64,000 nucleotides of DNA from DASWJZ01 sp963761005 (GCA_963761005.1 CAVXFK010000010.1:62001-126000); one strand, 5' to 3'. Counted from the first letter of the stretch, positions 50,387 to 59,933 are shown. Numbers and translations: made by a program. The notes: a model not told the origin generated them from the letters alone.

Positions 50387-51409
50387 ATGGCCGTTGAGCG
50401 CATCGATCCTGTGTCCGAAGGCGTTTCGTCCCCGCCCCCCGGCCTCGTCGCCGCGGGCGTCTATGCGGGCGGCCGCCGCCTGCGCGACATTTCGTTGGAT
50501 GAGGCCGGCGCCTGGTCGCGGCGCCCGGGCCACCTCGTCTGGATAGGGCTCTACGAGCCGGGACCCGAGCTCCTGCGCCGCGTGCTGCAGCAGTTCACTG
50601 TGCACGAGATGGCGATCGAGGATGCCGGGCGACCACATCGTCGGCCGAAAGTGGAGGAGTACGGCAACGCGCTTTTCATCGTCGCCCGCACCGCGCAGCT
50701 CATTGAGGGTGGCCGCGTCGCTTTCGGCGAGACGCAGCTCTTCGTCGGCCGCGGCTACGTGGTCTCGGTGCGCTACGGGGCGTCCAACACCTACTCAGCC
50801 GTTCGCAAGCACTGCGAAGCCCGTCCGACCGCCCTCGCCAACGGCGAGGACTACATCCTCTACGCCATTCTCGACTTCATCGTTTCCAACTACGTCTCCG
50901 TCATCGCGGCGATCCACGCGGAGATCGACGAGATCGAGGACAAGGTCTTCGCCGCCGAGATCTCGGACGAGGCCGTCGAGCGGCTCTACACGCTCCGCCG
51001 CGACCTCCTGAAGCTCAGGAGCTCCGCCGTTCCGCTGATCGAGGTGTGCCGCCGCATCGAGCATTCCCATGCGCGCCCGCTTGAGCCGTCCGTCGCGTCG
51101 CTTTTCCGCGACGTGACAGACAGCGTGCACCACATCCAGGAAGAGATTGATTCGCTGCGCGAGGTCCTCGCCTTCGCGTTCGAGGCGAGCCTGATGGCAG
51201 CGCAGATGCAGCAGGCGCACATCACGCGGCGGCTCGCCGCGTGGGCCGCGATCCTGGCCGTTCCGACCGCGGTCGCCGGCATCTACGGGATGAACTTCAT
51301 CGACATGCCGGAGCTTCACTGGCGATTCGGCTATTTCGCCGTGCTCGGCGTCGTCGTGGCCGTTTGCGGGGTGCTCTACTGGCGCTTCCGCAAGCACGGC
51401 TGGCTCTAG
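50387..51409 (+). CDS. CorA family magnesium/divalent cation transporter
   Basis: Pentameric cation channel subunit, about 340 residues. A large cytoplasmic N-terminal domain with a long helix (IHAEIDEIEDKVFAAEISDE) leads to two C-terminal membrane segments; the first is followed by the selectivity motif YGMN (GIYGMNFIDMPELHW), and the protein ends RFRKHGWL. The start is the ATG at 50387 or a GTG three codons upstream. The GMN loop identifies the family; the cation (Mg, Co, Ni, Zn) is not fixed by sequence. Confidence 0.92.
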   Translation: MAVERIDPVSEGVSSPPPGLVAAGVYAGGRRLRDISLDEAGAWSRRPGHLVWIGLYEPGPELLRRVLQQFTVHEMAIEDAGRPHRRPKVEEYGNALFIVARTAQLIEGGRVAFGETQLFVGRGYVVSVRYGASNTYSAVRKHCEARPTALANGEDYILYAILDFIVSNYVSVIAAIHAEIDEIEDKVFAAEISDEAVERLYTLRRDLLKLRSSAVPLIEVCRRIEHSHARPLEPSVASLFRDVTDSVHHIQEEIDSLREVLAFAFEASLMAAQMQQAHITRRLAAWAAILAVPTAVAGIYGMNFIDMPELHWRFGYFAVLGVVVAVCGVLYWRFRKHGWL

Positions 51410-51577
51410 GAAGAAGACACCGCCTAAGCCTCCCTGCCCCCAGTTACCTGTGGACTAACGCCTGCCGCTTCGGCCGGCAGATGGCGCCCCGAACGGCGGC
51501 AATCCGGCCGAAAGCGTGGCAAAGTTACTGAAATATTAAGCCCTTTTGACTTCGCGGCATTGCAGCCATGCGTTTGT

Positions 51578-51589
51578 TGCACTGCACAA
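51578..51589. promoter_or_regulatory. Candidate PhaR-type operator upstream of the DUF1127 gene
   Basis: TGCACTGCACAA fits the TGC-R-N-Y-GCA-S-M-A pattern that I recall for PhaR in Bradyrhizobium. It lies 83 bases before the DUF1127 ATG. It is a short match and may be chance. Confidence 0.3.
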
Positions 51590-51671
51590 TGGAGACGCCC
51601 CTGACTATATCGCGAGGTGACCGCAGGACCTGCGGGCGCCTGCCAAAGGGCAGGCAAGGAAGGACAGAGAC

Positions 51672-51833
51672 ATGTCGCAGACAAACAACACCATCTACGG
51701 GCGCTTCCGCCGCTGGCGGCGTTATCGTGAGACCGTCCGCGAGCTGCAGGGGCTCTCAAGCCGCGAGCTCTCCGACCTCGGAATCAGCCGCGTCGACATC
51801 GGCAGACTGGCACGTGAGGCCGCGCGCCTCTAG
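51672..51833 (+). CDS. DUF1127 family small protein
   Basis: A 53-residue protein, MSQTNNTIYGRFRRWRRYRE, then TVRELQGLSSRELSDLGISR and VDIGRLAREAARL. The pattern RELQGLSSRELSDLGISRxDI is the hallmark of DUF1127 (YjiS-like). Such Arg-rich micro-proteins in alphaproteobacteria take part in RNA turnover and phosphate or stress responses by binding RNA. An AGGACAGAG site precedes the ATG, and a terminator follows at once, so it is a single-gene transcript. Confidence 0.92.
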   Translation: MSQTNNTIYGRFRRWRRYRETVRELQGLSSRELSDLGISRVDIGRLAREAARL

Positions 51834-51866
51834 GCCAGCGGAAGCCACCACCAATGCCAACGAACA

Positions 51867-51898
51867 GGCCGGGGGCGCCAGTCGCCCACCGGCCTTTT
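51867..51898 (+). terminator. Terminator of the DUF1127 gene
   Basis: Hairpin GGCCGGGGGCG-CCAGT-CGCCCACCGGCC (one bulged A) followed by TTTT, 34 bases past the stop codon. Confidence 0.82.
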
Positions 51899-51917
51899 CA
51901 TTTCGCGAAGGCGCGCT

Positions 51918-52535
51918 TCAGGACAGCGGGTCGCCGTGGCGCCCGCGCTTCCAGACGCTGAGCGGCTGAATCACCGGCGGCTCGGCATTCGCGCGCGGCC
52001 AGGAATCAATCGCCCATTTCTCGCCCGTGCTCGTGTCCAAGAGCACGGCCGTCGCATGCGGATATCGTAAGTCGAGGAAGAAGCCGCGCCCCGCGGGCGG
52101 CTGAACGGTGTGGTATTTGAGGAAGCCGTGCTCCGCGAGGAACAGGAGCAGCGTGGTCGTGTTGGTCGCCTCGTCGATGCAATCCATCTGGCCGTCGGCA
52201 GCGCGGCCGAACTGCATGCCCGGCAGATCGTGCGCCGTTCCCACGCGCACTCCGACAATCTGCTCGAAGACCTGGTCAGCACGCGAGACTGCCTGCCGCT
52301 CTGCCGCCGCGTTGGCGGTGCCCGCTGCAAGGCTCGCGGCGATCCGATTGATGTCGTCGTCGTTGAAGTAGACCAGCGAGACGATGCGGCACGTATATCC
52401 GTGACAGATGTAGACCTTGTGAGCCGTCGGCGGATGTCCATGTCCGCGCGTGTACCAAGCCAATTGCGCGGATGCCGCGTTCGCGGGCCCAATCCAGAGG
52501 CACAGGAAAAGAATGCTTCTCAACATTGCGATCAT
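51918..52535 (-). CDS. Exported hypothetical protein
   Basis: A 205-residue protein with a signal peptide (MLRSILFLCLWIGPANAASA). The mature part has a cysteine pair in HKVYICHGYTCRIVSLVYF, NDDDINRIAASLAAGTANAA, and a segment DCIDEATNTTTLLLFLAEHG followed by KYHTVQPPAGRGFFLDLRYP. The Cys (in DCIDE) and His positions hint at a papain-like or transglutaminase-like fold, but I cannot confirm this. The start is the ATG at 52535 (or 52526); the frame is open much farther upstream only because it shadows trmFO. Confidence 0.75.
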   Translation of the reverse strand: MIAMLRSILFLCLWIGPANAASAQLAWYTRGHGHPPTAHKVYICHGYTCRIVSLVYFNDDDINRIAASLAAGTANAAAERQAVSRADQVFEQIVGVRVGTAHDLPGMQFGRAADGQMDCIDEATNTTTLLLFLAEHGFLKYHTVQPPAGRGFFLDLRYPHATAVLLDTSTGEKWAIDSWPRANAEPPVIQPLSVWKRGRHGDPLS

Positions 52536-52660
52536 GCTACCGCGACGGACATTAACGTTTCGTCGACCATAAGGGGCATGGCGCAGGCTGACGAGGCGGA
52601 GGGCGTGGCTTTTCGGCCTCACCCTTGCCGTTTCTGACCGGATCGTCGCATATCGCCCGC

Positions 52661-54074
52661 ATGAAAGAGCGCCCGAAACAGGTCCACGTGATCGGTGGCG
52701 GCCTCGCCGGCTCGGAGGCCGCGTGGCAGCTCGCTGAAGCCGGAATTTCCGTCGTGCTGCACGAGATGCGGCCGGCGATGATGACGCCGGCGCACAAGAC
52801 CGGCGGCCTTGCCGAGCTCGTGTGCTCGAACTCCTTCCGCTCCGACGATGTCGAGACCAATGCCGTCGGGCTGTTGCACGCCGAGATGCGCCGCGCCGGC
52901 TCACTGGTGATGGCGATGGGCGACCGGCACAAGCTTCCTGCCGGCGGTGCGCTCGCGGTCGACCGCGACGGCTTCTCCGAGAGCGTGACGGCCGCGCTTG
53001 GCGCGCATCCGCTGGTTCGCATTGAGCAAGGCGAGGTCGCGGCGCTGCCGCCGCCGGAACTGGGGACTCGCGATCGTCGCGACCGGCCCCCTCACCTCCT
53101 CGTCCCTCGCCGCATCGATTCAGGAAGCAACTGGTCTCGACCGCCTCGCCTTCTTCGATGCGATCGCGCCGATCGTCTACCGCGAGACGATCGACATGGA
53201 CGTCGCCTGGTTCCAGTCGCGCTACGACAAGGCCGGACCCGGCGGCACCGGCGCCGACTACATCAACTGCCCGCTCGATCGCGACCAGTACCTCGCCTTC
53301 GTCGACGGTCTCGTCACCTCCGAGAAGGCCGAGTTCCGCGAGTGGGAGAAGGACACGCCCTATTTCGACGGCTGCCTGCCGATCGAAGTGATGGCGGAGC
53401 GCGGCGTCGAGACGCTCAGGCACGGGCCGATGAAGCCGATGGGCCTCACCAACCGCCACAAGCCGCAAGAAAAACCCTATGCGGTCGTGCAGCTTCGACA
53501 GGACAACGCAATCGGCTCGCTCTTCAACATGGTCGGCTTCCAGACCAAGATGAAGCACGGCGAGCAGGTGCGCCTTTTCCGCACGATCCCCGGCCTAGAG
53601 AACGCAGAGTTCGCGCGGCTCGGCGGGCTGCATCGCAACACCTTCCTGAATTCGCCGCTCCTTCTCGACGAGACGCTTCGGCTCAAAGCTAGGCCGCACA
53701 TCCGCTTCGCCGGGCAGATCACCGGCTGCGAGGGCTACGTGGAGTCCGCCGCGATGGGCCTGATAGCGGCGCGCTTCGCGGCGGCCGAAGCGCTTGGCCA
53801 CGCGCCCGTCGCGCCGCCCGTCACGACGGCGCACGGCGCGATCCTCGGCCACGTCACGGGAAGACTCGCCCTGCCCGGCGAAACGACGCGCGACTTCCAG
53901 CCGATGAACGTGAATTTTGGCCTTTTCCCGCCGATCGATCAGCCGGTCAGAGACGAGGCCGGCAACCGCTTGCGCGGCACCGCGAAGACAATCGCCCGCA
54001 AACGCGCACTGTCGCGCCGCGCGCAGCGCGACTTCGAGTTATGGCTCGGCACGACGAAACGGCTTGCCGCCTGA
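52661..54074 (+). pseudogene. trmFO: Folate-dependent tRNA (uracil-54-C5)-methyltransferase, frameshifted as given
   Basis: TrmFO (Gid) makes ribothymidine at position 54 of tRNA using methylene-tetrahydrofolate and FAD; about 470 residues after repair. The FAD motif VHVIGGGLAGSEAAWQLAEA, CSNSFRSDD, YDKAGPGGTGADYINCPLDR, NMVGFQTKMKHGEQVRLFRT and FAGQITGCEGYVESAAMGL are all present. An extra C near 53060 (GGAACTGGGG) breaks the frame; removing it joins LPPPE to WGLAIVATGPLTSSSLA. The stop abuts the convergent DUF4153 gene's stop (TGATCA at 54072-54077). Confidence 0.92.
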
Positions 54075-55874
54075 TCAGTCCGTCCAGTCGGCCCGCCGCA
54101 GGAAGAGATCGACGCGGCCCGAGTTGACGGTGAACTCGCTTGCGCTGCTCCGCCCGCCGACGCCATCGAACAGCATTCCGATCGCTTTGCCGTTGATCTT
54201 AAGCTCGATGAAGAGCGGCGGCTGTACAGCCTTCTCGTCTTTCCTGATCGCCGCGACTCGTTCGTCGATCGCCGGGCGAAGCGCATCGGCCGTGACGACG
54301 ACGCGCGTGCTGCCTTCGGCGATGGTGAGCGCCGCGGAAGTCTCTTCAATGAGAAGTGCGGGATCGCCGATCGAGCGGCTCGCGCCGGAGCCCCAAAAGA
54401 GCGCGGGCACGACGACGTCGTATCCGTCGAAGGCGACCGCGCCCGACTGGCCCGGCGCGATCCAGAATGTGCCGCTCGTATCGACCGGCTGAGGCAACTC
54501 GGCGACGTTGAGGGCCTTCGCGACGCGCGTGCCGTAGCGATCCTGGTTGTCGACGTCGGAAAGCGCGGTCGCAAACGGGTTGTCACTTCGGCCCTCGAAG
54601 AGCGGTCTGAGACGCCGGATCTGCCCGAGGCGATCGAGGATGTAGACGATCGACTGTGCGTCGGTCGCCGCGGGAAGCTCCCAGGTCGGCTGGTCCTTCA
54701 GCCGCCCGTCCTGAAGCGCGCCGGCGTTACTTAGAATCGTCTTCAGGCGTGCAGTCTGTGACGCGGCCGAAGCCTCGATCATCCCCCACGGTCCGAAGCT
54801 TGCGAGGAGCAGGCAAAGCCCGCCGAGCACCGGGATGACGCGGATGTCGCGACGAAGCCGCGCGTCGATCTGCGCCATAAGCACAAGCGCGAGGAAGATT
54901 GCGAAAAGCACCAGCAGATAGCGTTCCGGCGTCAGCCCGTATGCGGCGATCCGCTGCCACACCGCGAATGCTAGCAGCGCAAGCGGCACGACGAGGAGAG
55001 CAAACCAGGCCTTCAGAAAGAGCCGTGTGGGCACGCGCGCGATTGCCGCGAGCGGATGCACGACGACCTTCAGGAGCAGCGTCGCCATCCCGAAGCTCAG
55101 CACCATCCAGCCGATCTGGTTGCGCGGGACTTCGCCGGTCAGAGCGATCTTCAGCGCATAGGCGTGCAGGATCAGCGCATAGACGGCGAGCAGCGGAACG
55201 GCGACGAAATCGGAGATGAGCGGAATGCCCGAATCGAGGATGGCGCTTCGCTCATCGGTGTCACGCTCGGGGAAGCGCTCCGGGATCAGAGAGAGCGCGA
55301 CAAGCGGCCCGACAAAGCCGAGCCCGATCGACCACACGTGGCCGTAGAGCGAGCCGGGGACGTCGACGGAGAAGAGATAGTCGAGGCTCGCGAGGATCGC
55401 CGAGACGCCGGCGCAGAAAAGCACGACCGCGACGAAAGCGAGAGCCGCCGCGAAGACCAGCCGCCAGATAAAGTCCCAGAACCCCGCATTCGAGCGCGCA
55501 TAGGGCGCAAGCGGAACGGCAATCGCCAACGCCATCAAAAGGGCCGGCGGCGCAACGCCGAGCGGCTGCCAGAACCACATCGCCAGCGCGACAACAACTG
55601 CGGCAATCGCCGAAGCCGCGTGGCGCGTCCGCGGCGGAACGCCGGCTCGCTCCCCGTAGAGCACGATCGCCGCGGAGATCGCCGCGGCGCCGCCGCAAAG
55701 CGCGAACACGCGAAGGAAGACGTCGCCGTCGATCAGATAGAGGTCGGCGATGTCGAGATTGACTAGGAACACGAAAACCGCGAGCGCGGCGAGCGAAACC
55801 GGAAAACGGCCAATCCCGACCAGAACCGCCGCGCGCCATCCCCAAAGGCGCTCGATCCAGGCTCGCACTGGCAT
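54075..55874 (-). CDS. DUF4153 domain multi-pass membrane protein
   Basis: Protein of about 599 residues. The N-terminal two-thirds contains about eleven to twelve hydrophobic segments (for example FPVSLAALAVFVFLVNLDIA and LVFAAALAFVAVVLFCAGVS). The last 180 residues are soluble and probably periplasmic (IVYILDRLGQIRRLRPLFEG to EFTVNSGRVDLFLRR). This matches the DUF4153 architecture, whose function is unknown. The ATG at 55874 follows the NDUFAF6-like gene stop by one base; the longer open frame upstream is rejected. Confidence 0.82.
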   Translation of the reverse strand: MPVRAWIERLWGWRAAVLVGIGRFPVSLAALAVFVFLVNLDIADLYLIDGDVFLRVFALCGGAAAISAAIVLYGERAGVPPRTRHAASAIAAVVVALAMWFWQPLGVAPPALLMALAIAVPLAPYARSNAGFWDFIWRLVFAAALAFVAVVLFCAGVSAILASLDYLFSVDVPGSLYGHVWSIGLGFVGPLVALSLIPERFPERDTDERSAILDSGIPLISDFVAVPLLAVYALILHAYALKIALTGEVPRNQIGWMVLSFGMATLLLKVVVHPLAAIARVPTRLFLKAWFALLVVPLALLAFAVWQRIAAYGLTPERYLLVLFAIFLALVLMAQIDARLRRDIRVIPVLGGLCLLLASFGPWGMIEASAASQTARLKTILSNAGALQDGRLKDQPTWELPAATDAQSIVYILDRLGQIRRLRPLFEGRSDNPFATALSDVDNQDRYGTRVAKALNVAELPQPVDTSGTFWIAPGQSGAVAFDGYDVVVPALFWGSGASRSIGDPALLIEETSAALTIAEGSTRVVVTADALRPAIDERVAAIRKDEKAVQPPLFIELKINGKAIGMLFDGVGGRSSASEFTVNSGRVDLFLRRADWTD

Positions 55875-55875
55875 C

Positions 55876-56742
55876 CTAGCCCCTCCCAAGGCCGGTGAGA
55901 TGCGCAAGCCCGATGCGCAATAGACCTTCGAGGTCCGAGACGCTCGCGTGGCGCTCCGCGATTGCCGGGCCAAGCCGCTCAATCCGCGCCAAGAGTGGCG
56001 GCACTGCGGCAAGCGGCAAGAACGCCGGTCGGATCGGCCGGTCAAGCTCCGCGACCAGCGCTCTTGCGTGCGCGAGGTGTCCGCGCGCGGCTTCCGTCAG
56101 TCGCGCGACTGCGTCGGGAAGCGCGCCTGGCGGGGTTGAAGCAAAGATCTCCGTCGCTGCAAGGCCGGACTGAGCAAGGACATCTTCGGGTAGGATTGTG
56201 CGGCCGCGCGCCCGCTCCGGCGCGAACGTCGCGAGTCCGCGGGCAATGCCGTAGGCGACGCCGGCGTGGCCGGCGGCATCCGCCGTGTCGGTGCCGGCTG
56301 CGCCGAGGACGATCGCCGCCATCTGGAAGAGCGCGGATTCCGTCTCACCCATTCGGCCTTCGAGATCGGTCAGCGTCGCCGGCGGATCGGAATAGAGGTC
56401 GGCGCTGCGCGCCTCGATCAGCGCCTCGAACGCGGCAAGCGGCAATGCGTGCCGGACGATAGCGCCGGCCGCCGCGCGAAGCGCCGGCGTCTCGCCCGCC
56501 CCGTCCCGCCTGACCGCCTCGGCAAGCGCTTCGCTCCACCATTTCAGCCTGATCGCGCCGAGGGTCGGCTCGCGCACCTGGTTCGGCACGCGCGCGATCT
56601 CGGCCGCGAAGCCATAGATCGCGAGGAGCGCGTCGCGTGCTTCCCGTGGCGCGAAGAGCGCCGCGTAGTAACGCGGCAGATCGTGCGCCCGCACGAGCGC
56701 CGTGACATAGGCGACGTCGTCGGCTGAAGCGTCGTTGGCCAT
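55876..56742 (-). CDS. Squalene/phytoene synthase-fold protein, NDUFAF6-like
   Basis: A 288-residue protein with the all-alpha isoprenoid-synthase fold but without the aspartate-rich DxxxD motifs needed for catalysis: at the first site it reads IYGFAAEIARVPNQV. The following EPTLGAIRLKWWSEALAEAV resembles human NDUFAF6 (complex I assembly factor). A role in respiratory complex I assembly, not carotenoid or hopanoid synthesis, is therefore more likely. It is near an NDUFAF3-like gene and secDF. Confidence 0.8.
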   Translation of the reverse strand: MANDASADDVAYVTALVRAHDLPRYYAALFAPREARDALLAIYGFAAEIARVPNQVREPTLGAIRLKWWSEALAEAVRRDGAGETPALRAAAGAIVRHALPLAAFEALIEARSADLYSDPPATLTDLEGRMGETESALFQMAAIVLGAAGTDTADAAGHAGVAYGIARGLATFAPERARGRTILPEDVLAQSGLAATEIFASTPPGALPDAVARLTEAARGHLAHARALVAELDRPIRPAFLPLAAVPPLLARIERLGPAIAERHASVSDLEGLLRIGLAHLTGLGRG

Positions 56743-56766
56743 CGGGCACGCCGCTCGATGGCCTTA

Positions 56767-56912
56767 ACCTCCCCCTCGAGGGGAGGTCGAAGTTCGCAAA
56801 GCGAAGCGGAGCGAGCTTCGGGAGGAGGGCAGAAGTCGGGGCGTCTCTCCCCCCACCCGAAATCTGCCGCGCCGATGGCTTGCAGATTTCGACCTCCCCT
56901 CAACGGGGAGGT
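56767..56912. repeat. Compound inverted-repeat element
   Basis: Hairpins ACCTCCCC-CTCGA-GGGGAGGT (56767-56787) and ACCTCCCC-TCAAC-GGGGAGGT (56892-56912) bracket a third inverted repeat, CGAAATCTGC (56858-56867) with GCAGATTTCG (56882-56891). The two end hairpins are near-copies, so this is a structured intergenic element, probably of a dispersed family. It fills most of the gap between two minus-strand genes. Confidence 0.7.
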
Positions 56913-56939
56913 TACGCTCGGCCCTGTCGTCTGTTCGGT

Positions 56940-57347
56940 TCACCGAGTGCTCTCCACGGCGATCAGCGCCGCAGCGACGGCGCGCTCCTCCGAGAGGAGC
57001 ACGTTGTAGGTCCGGACCGCCGCGCCGGTCGACATCAGCTCCGGGAAGAGCCCGGCCGCTTCGAGCGCCTCGCGCGTCGCGCGGGGAAGCGGCGTCATCG
57101 CCGCGCCCGTTCCGATGAGGAGAATGTCGATTGCCGCCGCCTCGGCGATCAGCCGGCTGAGCGCCTCGGCCGTGATCTCGGAGGCGTCTTTAACCGGCCA
57201 CGCCTCGATTCCGTTCGGCAGCGCCAGGATAGAGCCGCGGTGCGACATGTCGGCGAAGCGGAAGCCGCCGTTGCCGTAGGCCTCGATCGGCGCGCGGCCC
57301 GGAAAGCGGGCCGGCTCCATCAGGAAGCCGCCGCCGCTCTCCGACAT
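56940..57347 (-). CDS. Mth938-like domain protein, NDUFAF3 homologue
   Basis: A 135-residue cytoplasmic protein with the Mth938/DUF498 fold: RAPIEAYGNGGFRFADMSHR, then GSILALPNGIEAWPV, IDILLIGTGAAMTPLPRATR and STGAAVRTYNVLLSEERAVA. Human NDUFAF3, a complex I assembly factor, belongs to this family, and its alphaproteobacterial relatives lie beside secDF as here. It is one base upstream of the secF stop region, in one operon with secF-secD-yajC. Confidence 0.88.
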   Translation of the reverse strand: MSESGGGFLMEPARFPGRAPIEAYGNGGFRFADMSHRGSILALPNGIEAWPVKDASEITAEALSRLIAEAAAIDILLIGTGAAMTPLPRATREALEAAGLFPELMSTGAAVRTYNVLLSEERAVAAALIAVESTR

Positions 57348-57348
57348 G

Positions 57349-58293
57349 TCAGGCCTTGGCGGCGCCGGCGGGCTTGGAGGCGCTCGCGCCGGATTCTATG
57401 CGCGGTCGCAGGTTGAAGTAGATCAGAATCGGGCCGCCGATGAAGATCGAGGACGCGGTGGCGATGAAGACGCCCCAAAGCATCGCTGCCGTGAAGGAGC
57501 GGATCACCTCGCCACCGAAGAAGAAGAGCGCGAAAAGCGCGAGCAGCGTCGTCAGCGACGTCATGATCGTGCGCGCCAGCGTCTGGTTGGTCGCAAGGTC
57601 GATCAGGTCGCCGAGCGGCATCTGCTTGTAGCGGCGCAGCAGCTCGCGAATGCGATCGAAGATGACGACGGTGTCGTTCAGCGAATAGCCAAGGATGGTC
57701 AGGATCGCGGCGATCGAAGAGAGGTTGAAGTCGATCTGCGTCGCCGCGAAGAAGCCGATCGTCAGGATCGCGTCATGCACCAGCGTGGCGACGGCGCCGA
57801 CGGCGAACTGCCACTCGAAGCGGAACCAGATGTAGACCATGATGCCAATGATGGTGAACACGGTCGCGATGAGACCTGTTCGCGCCAGTTCGCCCGAGAC
57901 ACGCGGGCCGACCACCTCGACGCGGCGGTATTCGTAGTCGCTCGAGCCGAGCGTGGACTGCACTTTCTGGACCACGGCCTCCTGCGCCGCGTCGCCGCCA
58001 GGCTGCATCGCGACGCGGATCAGGACGTCGGTCGGCTCGCCAATTCCCTGCACCTCGACGTCGCCGAGATTGAGCGATGTGACGGAAGAACGAATCTGCG
58101 CAAGCTCGGCTGGCCCTCCCTTGTGGCGCACCTCGATCATCGTCCCGCCCTTGAAGTCGATGCCTTCGTTGAGCCCGACCGTGAAGAACAGCACGATGGA
58201 CAAGACGACGAGGACAAGCGAGATCGGCGTGCGGATACGCGCAAGCCGCATGAAGGGGATTTTCGTGCCGTCGGGGACGATGCGGAGGGGCAT
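57349..58293 (-). CDS. secF: Protein translocase subunit SecF
   Basis: SecF, 314 residues, part of the SecDF complex that uses the proton motive force to help Sec export and membrane insertion. Six membrane segments; motifs GIDFKGGTMIEV at the start, GYSLNDTVVIFDRIRE and LARTIMTSLTTLLALFALFF. The start is the ATG at 58293, nine bases after the secD stop. A 20-residue Ala/Gly/Pro tail ends the protein. Confidence 0.95.
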   Translation of the reverse strand: MPLRIVPDGTKIPFMRLARIRTPISLVLVVLSIVLFFTVGLNEGIDFKGGTMIEVRHKGGPAELAQIRSSVTSLNLGDVEVQGIGEPTDVLIRVAMQPGGDAAQEAVVQKVQSTLGSSDYEYRRVEVVGPRVSGELARTGLIATVFTIIGIMVYIWFRFEWQFAVGAVATLVHDAILTIGFFAATQIDFNLSSIAAILTILGYSLNDTVVIFDRIRELLRRYKQMPLGDLIDLATNQTLARTIMTSLTTLLALFALFFFGGEVIRSFTAAMLWGVFIATASSIFIGGPILIYFNLRPRIESGASASKPAGAAKA

Positions 58294-58301
58294 GGCGGGG
58301 C

Positions 58302-59897
58302 CTAAAGCGGAACGGTCTTCGGGCGCGCATAGCGCACCCACGTCGCGACGATCAGCCGCGTCATCAGATAGGCGGTGAAGAGCGTGCAGATAATGCCGAT
58401 GGCGAAGGCCACGGCGAAGCCGCGGATCGGCCCGGCGCCGAGCGCAAACAATGCGAGCGCGGCGATGAGCGCAGTCAAGTGCGAGTCGATGATCGTCGCG
58501 AAGGCACGCGAGAAGCCGGACTCGAACGAGGCGATGGTGGAGCGCCCGAGATGGTGCTCCTCGCGCATGCGCTCATAGATCAGCACGTTGGCATCGACCG
58601 CCATGCCCATGGTCAAGACGATGCCGGCGATGCCGGGAAGCGTCAGCGTGGCGCCCGAGGCGGTGATGAATCCGAACATCAGGAAGGTGTTCACGATCAT
58701 GGCGATATCGGCGAACACGCCGAGAATGCCGTAGCAGACGGCCATAAAGAAGACGACCGCCGCAAGGCCGACGACCGCGGCGATCTCGCCTGCGCGGATC
58801 GAATCCTGCCCGAGGCTCGGGCCGACCGTGCGCTCTTCCACGATCGTGAGGTCGGCGGGAAGCGCACCGGCGCGCAGCAGCACCGCAAGGTTCTGCGCGC
58901 TCTCCACCGTGAAATTGCCTTCGATCAGGCCGGAGCCGCCGAGGATGGCGTCGCGAATGACCGGCGCCGTAATGTACTTACCGTCGAGCACGACGGCGAA
59001 GCGGCGGCCGACATTCTGCTGCGTTACGTCGGCGAAGATGCGCGCGCCGCGTGTGTTGAAACGGAAGGTGACGATCGGCTGCCCGGTCTGCTGATGGAAC
59101 GAGGGCTGCGCGTCGGCAAGGTCGTCGCCGGACAGGAGCGCGCGCGATTCGACCATCATCGGCGGCTCACCGGCCGTCGCCGCTTCCACCTTCTCGCAGC
59201 CGGGCGGCGGTGTCACGCCGTCGCTCGAAGCCTGGCTGCATTCCATGTGGAAGGTCATGCGCGCGGTCTGTCCGAGAATCTGCTTGAGCTGCTTGGTGTC
59301 CTGCAGCCCCGGCACCTCGACGAGAATGCGGTCGCTCCCCTGCGCCTGAATGGAAGGCTCGGTGGTGCCGAGCGCGTTGAGACGCCGGTCGAGCACCTGC
59401 ACGCTCTGCGTGACCGCCGAGCGCATGCGCTGCTCGATGCCGGCGTCGGTGAGCGCGGCGGTGATCCGGTCGCCATTTTGCGAGACCGAGACCTCGCGGA
59501 GCGCGCCCTGCCCGAAGAGGCCCGACTGGACTGGCGCTGCGAGCGGCTGAAGCGCGGCGACCGCCTTCTCCGCGTCGGCGGAATCGCGCAGTGTGAACGA
59601 CACATTCTGGCCACGCGCGTCGAGCCCGCGGTATCCGATCCGCTGCTCGCGCAGCGCCTGCCGGACGTCGTCCTCAAGCGTCTTCACGCGATCCTTGACC
59701 AGGCTGTCGCGGTTCACTTCGAGGAGCAGATGCGCCCCGCCGCGCAGGTCGAGGCCAAGCACGATCTGTCGCTTCGGCAGGAAGTTCGGCCAGGACGCCA
59801 CCGTCTCGGCGGAGAAGAAGTTCGGGATCGTGGCGACGATGCCTGCCAACGCCACGAACAGGATGAGCGCTATCTTCCAGCGCTGGAAATAGAGCAT
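58302..59897 (-). CDS. secD: Protein translocase subunit SecD
   Basis: SecD, 531 residues: first membrane segment, a large periplasmic domain (LGLDLRGGAHLLLEVNRDSL, RILVEVPGLQD, and the head domain VTFRFNTRGARIFADVTQQN) and five C-terminal membrane segments with the motifs GLAAVVFFMAVCYGILGVFA and MGMAVDANVLIYERMREE. Its partner SecF follows directly and YajC precedes it by 36 bases, the classic yajC-secD-secF order. Confidence 0.96.
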   Translation of the reverse strand: MLYFQRWKIALILFVALAGIVATIPNFFSAETVASWPNFLPKRQIVLGLDLRGGAHLLLEVNRDSLVKDRVKTLEDDVRQALREQRIGYRGLDARGQNVSFTLRDSADAEKAVAALQPLAAPVQSGLFGQGALREVSVSQNGDRITAALTDAGIEQRMRSAVTQSVQVLDRRLNALGTTEPSIQAQGSDRILVEVPGLQDTKQLKQILGQTARMTFHMECSQASSDGVTPPPGCEKVEAATAGEPPMMVESRALLSGDDLADAQPSFHQQTGQPIVTFRFNTRGARIFADVTQQNVGRRFAVVLDGKYITAPVIRDAILGGSGLIEGNFTVESAQNLAVLLRAGALPADLTIVEERTVGPSLGQDSIRAGEIAAVVGLAAVVFFMAVCYGILGVFADIAMIVNTFLMFGFITASGATLTLPGIAGIVLTMGMAVDANVLIYERMREEHHLGRSTIASFESGFSRAFATIIDSHLTALIAALALFALGAGPIRGFAVAFAIGIICTLFTAYLMTRLIVATWVRYARPKTVPL

Positions 59898-59933
59898 TGC
59901 TGTTGGTCTTTCAGAGCCGCGCCAGTCTCCGCG

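Noticed and set aside
51918..53558. Apparent 546-residue protein
   Set aside because: Only the last 205 residues, starting with a signal peptide at 52535, look like protein; the rest is antisense to trmFO.
55876..56742. Carotenoid or hopanoid synthesis gene (phytoene/squalene synthase)
   Set aside because: The catalytic aspartate motifs are missing and no other isoprenoid genes are nearby; an NDUFAF6-like role fits better.
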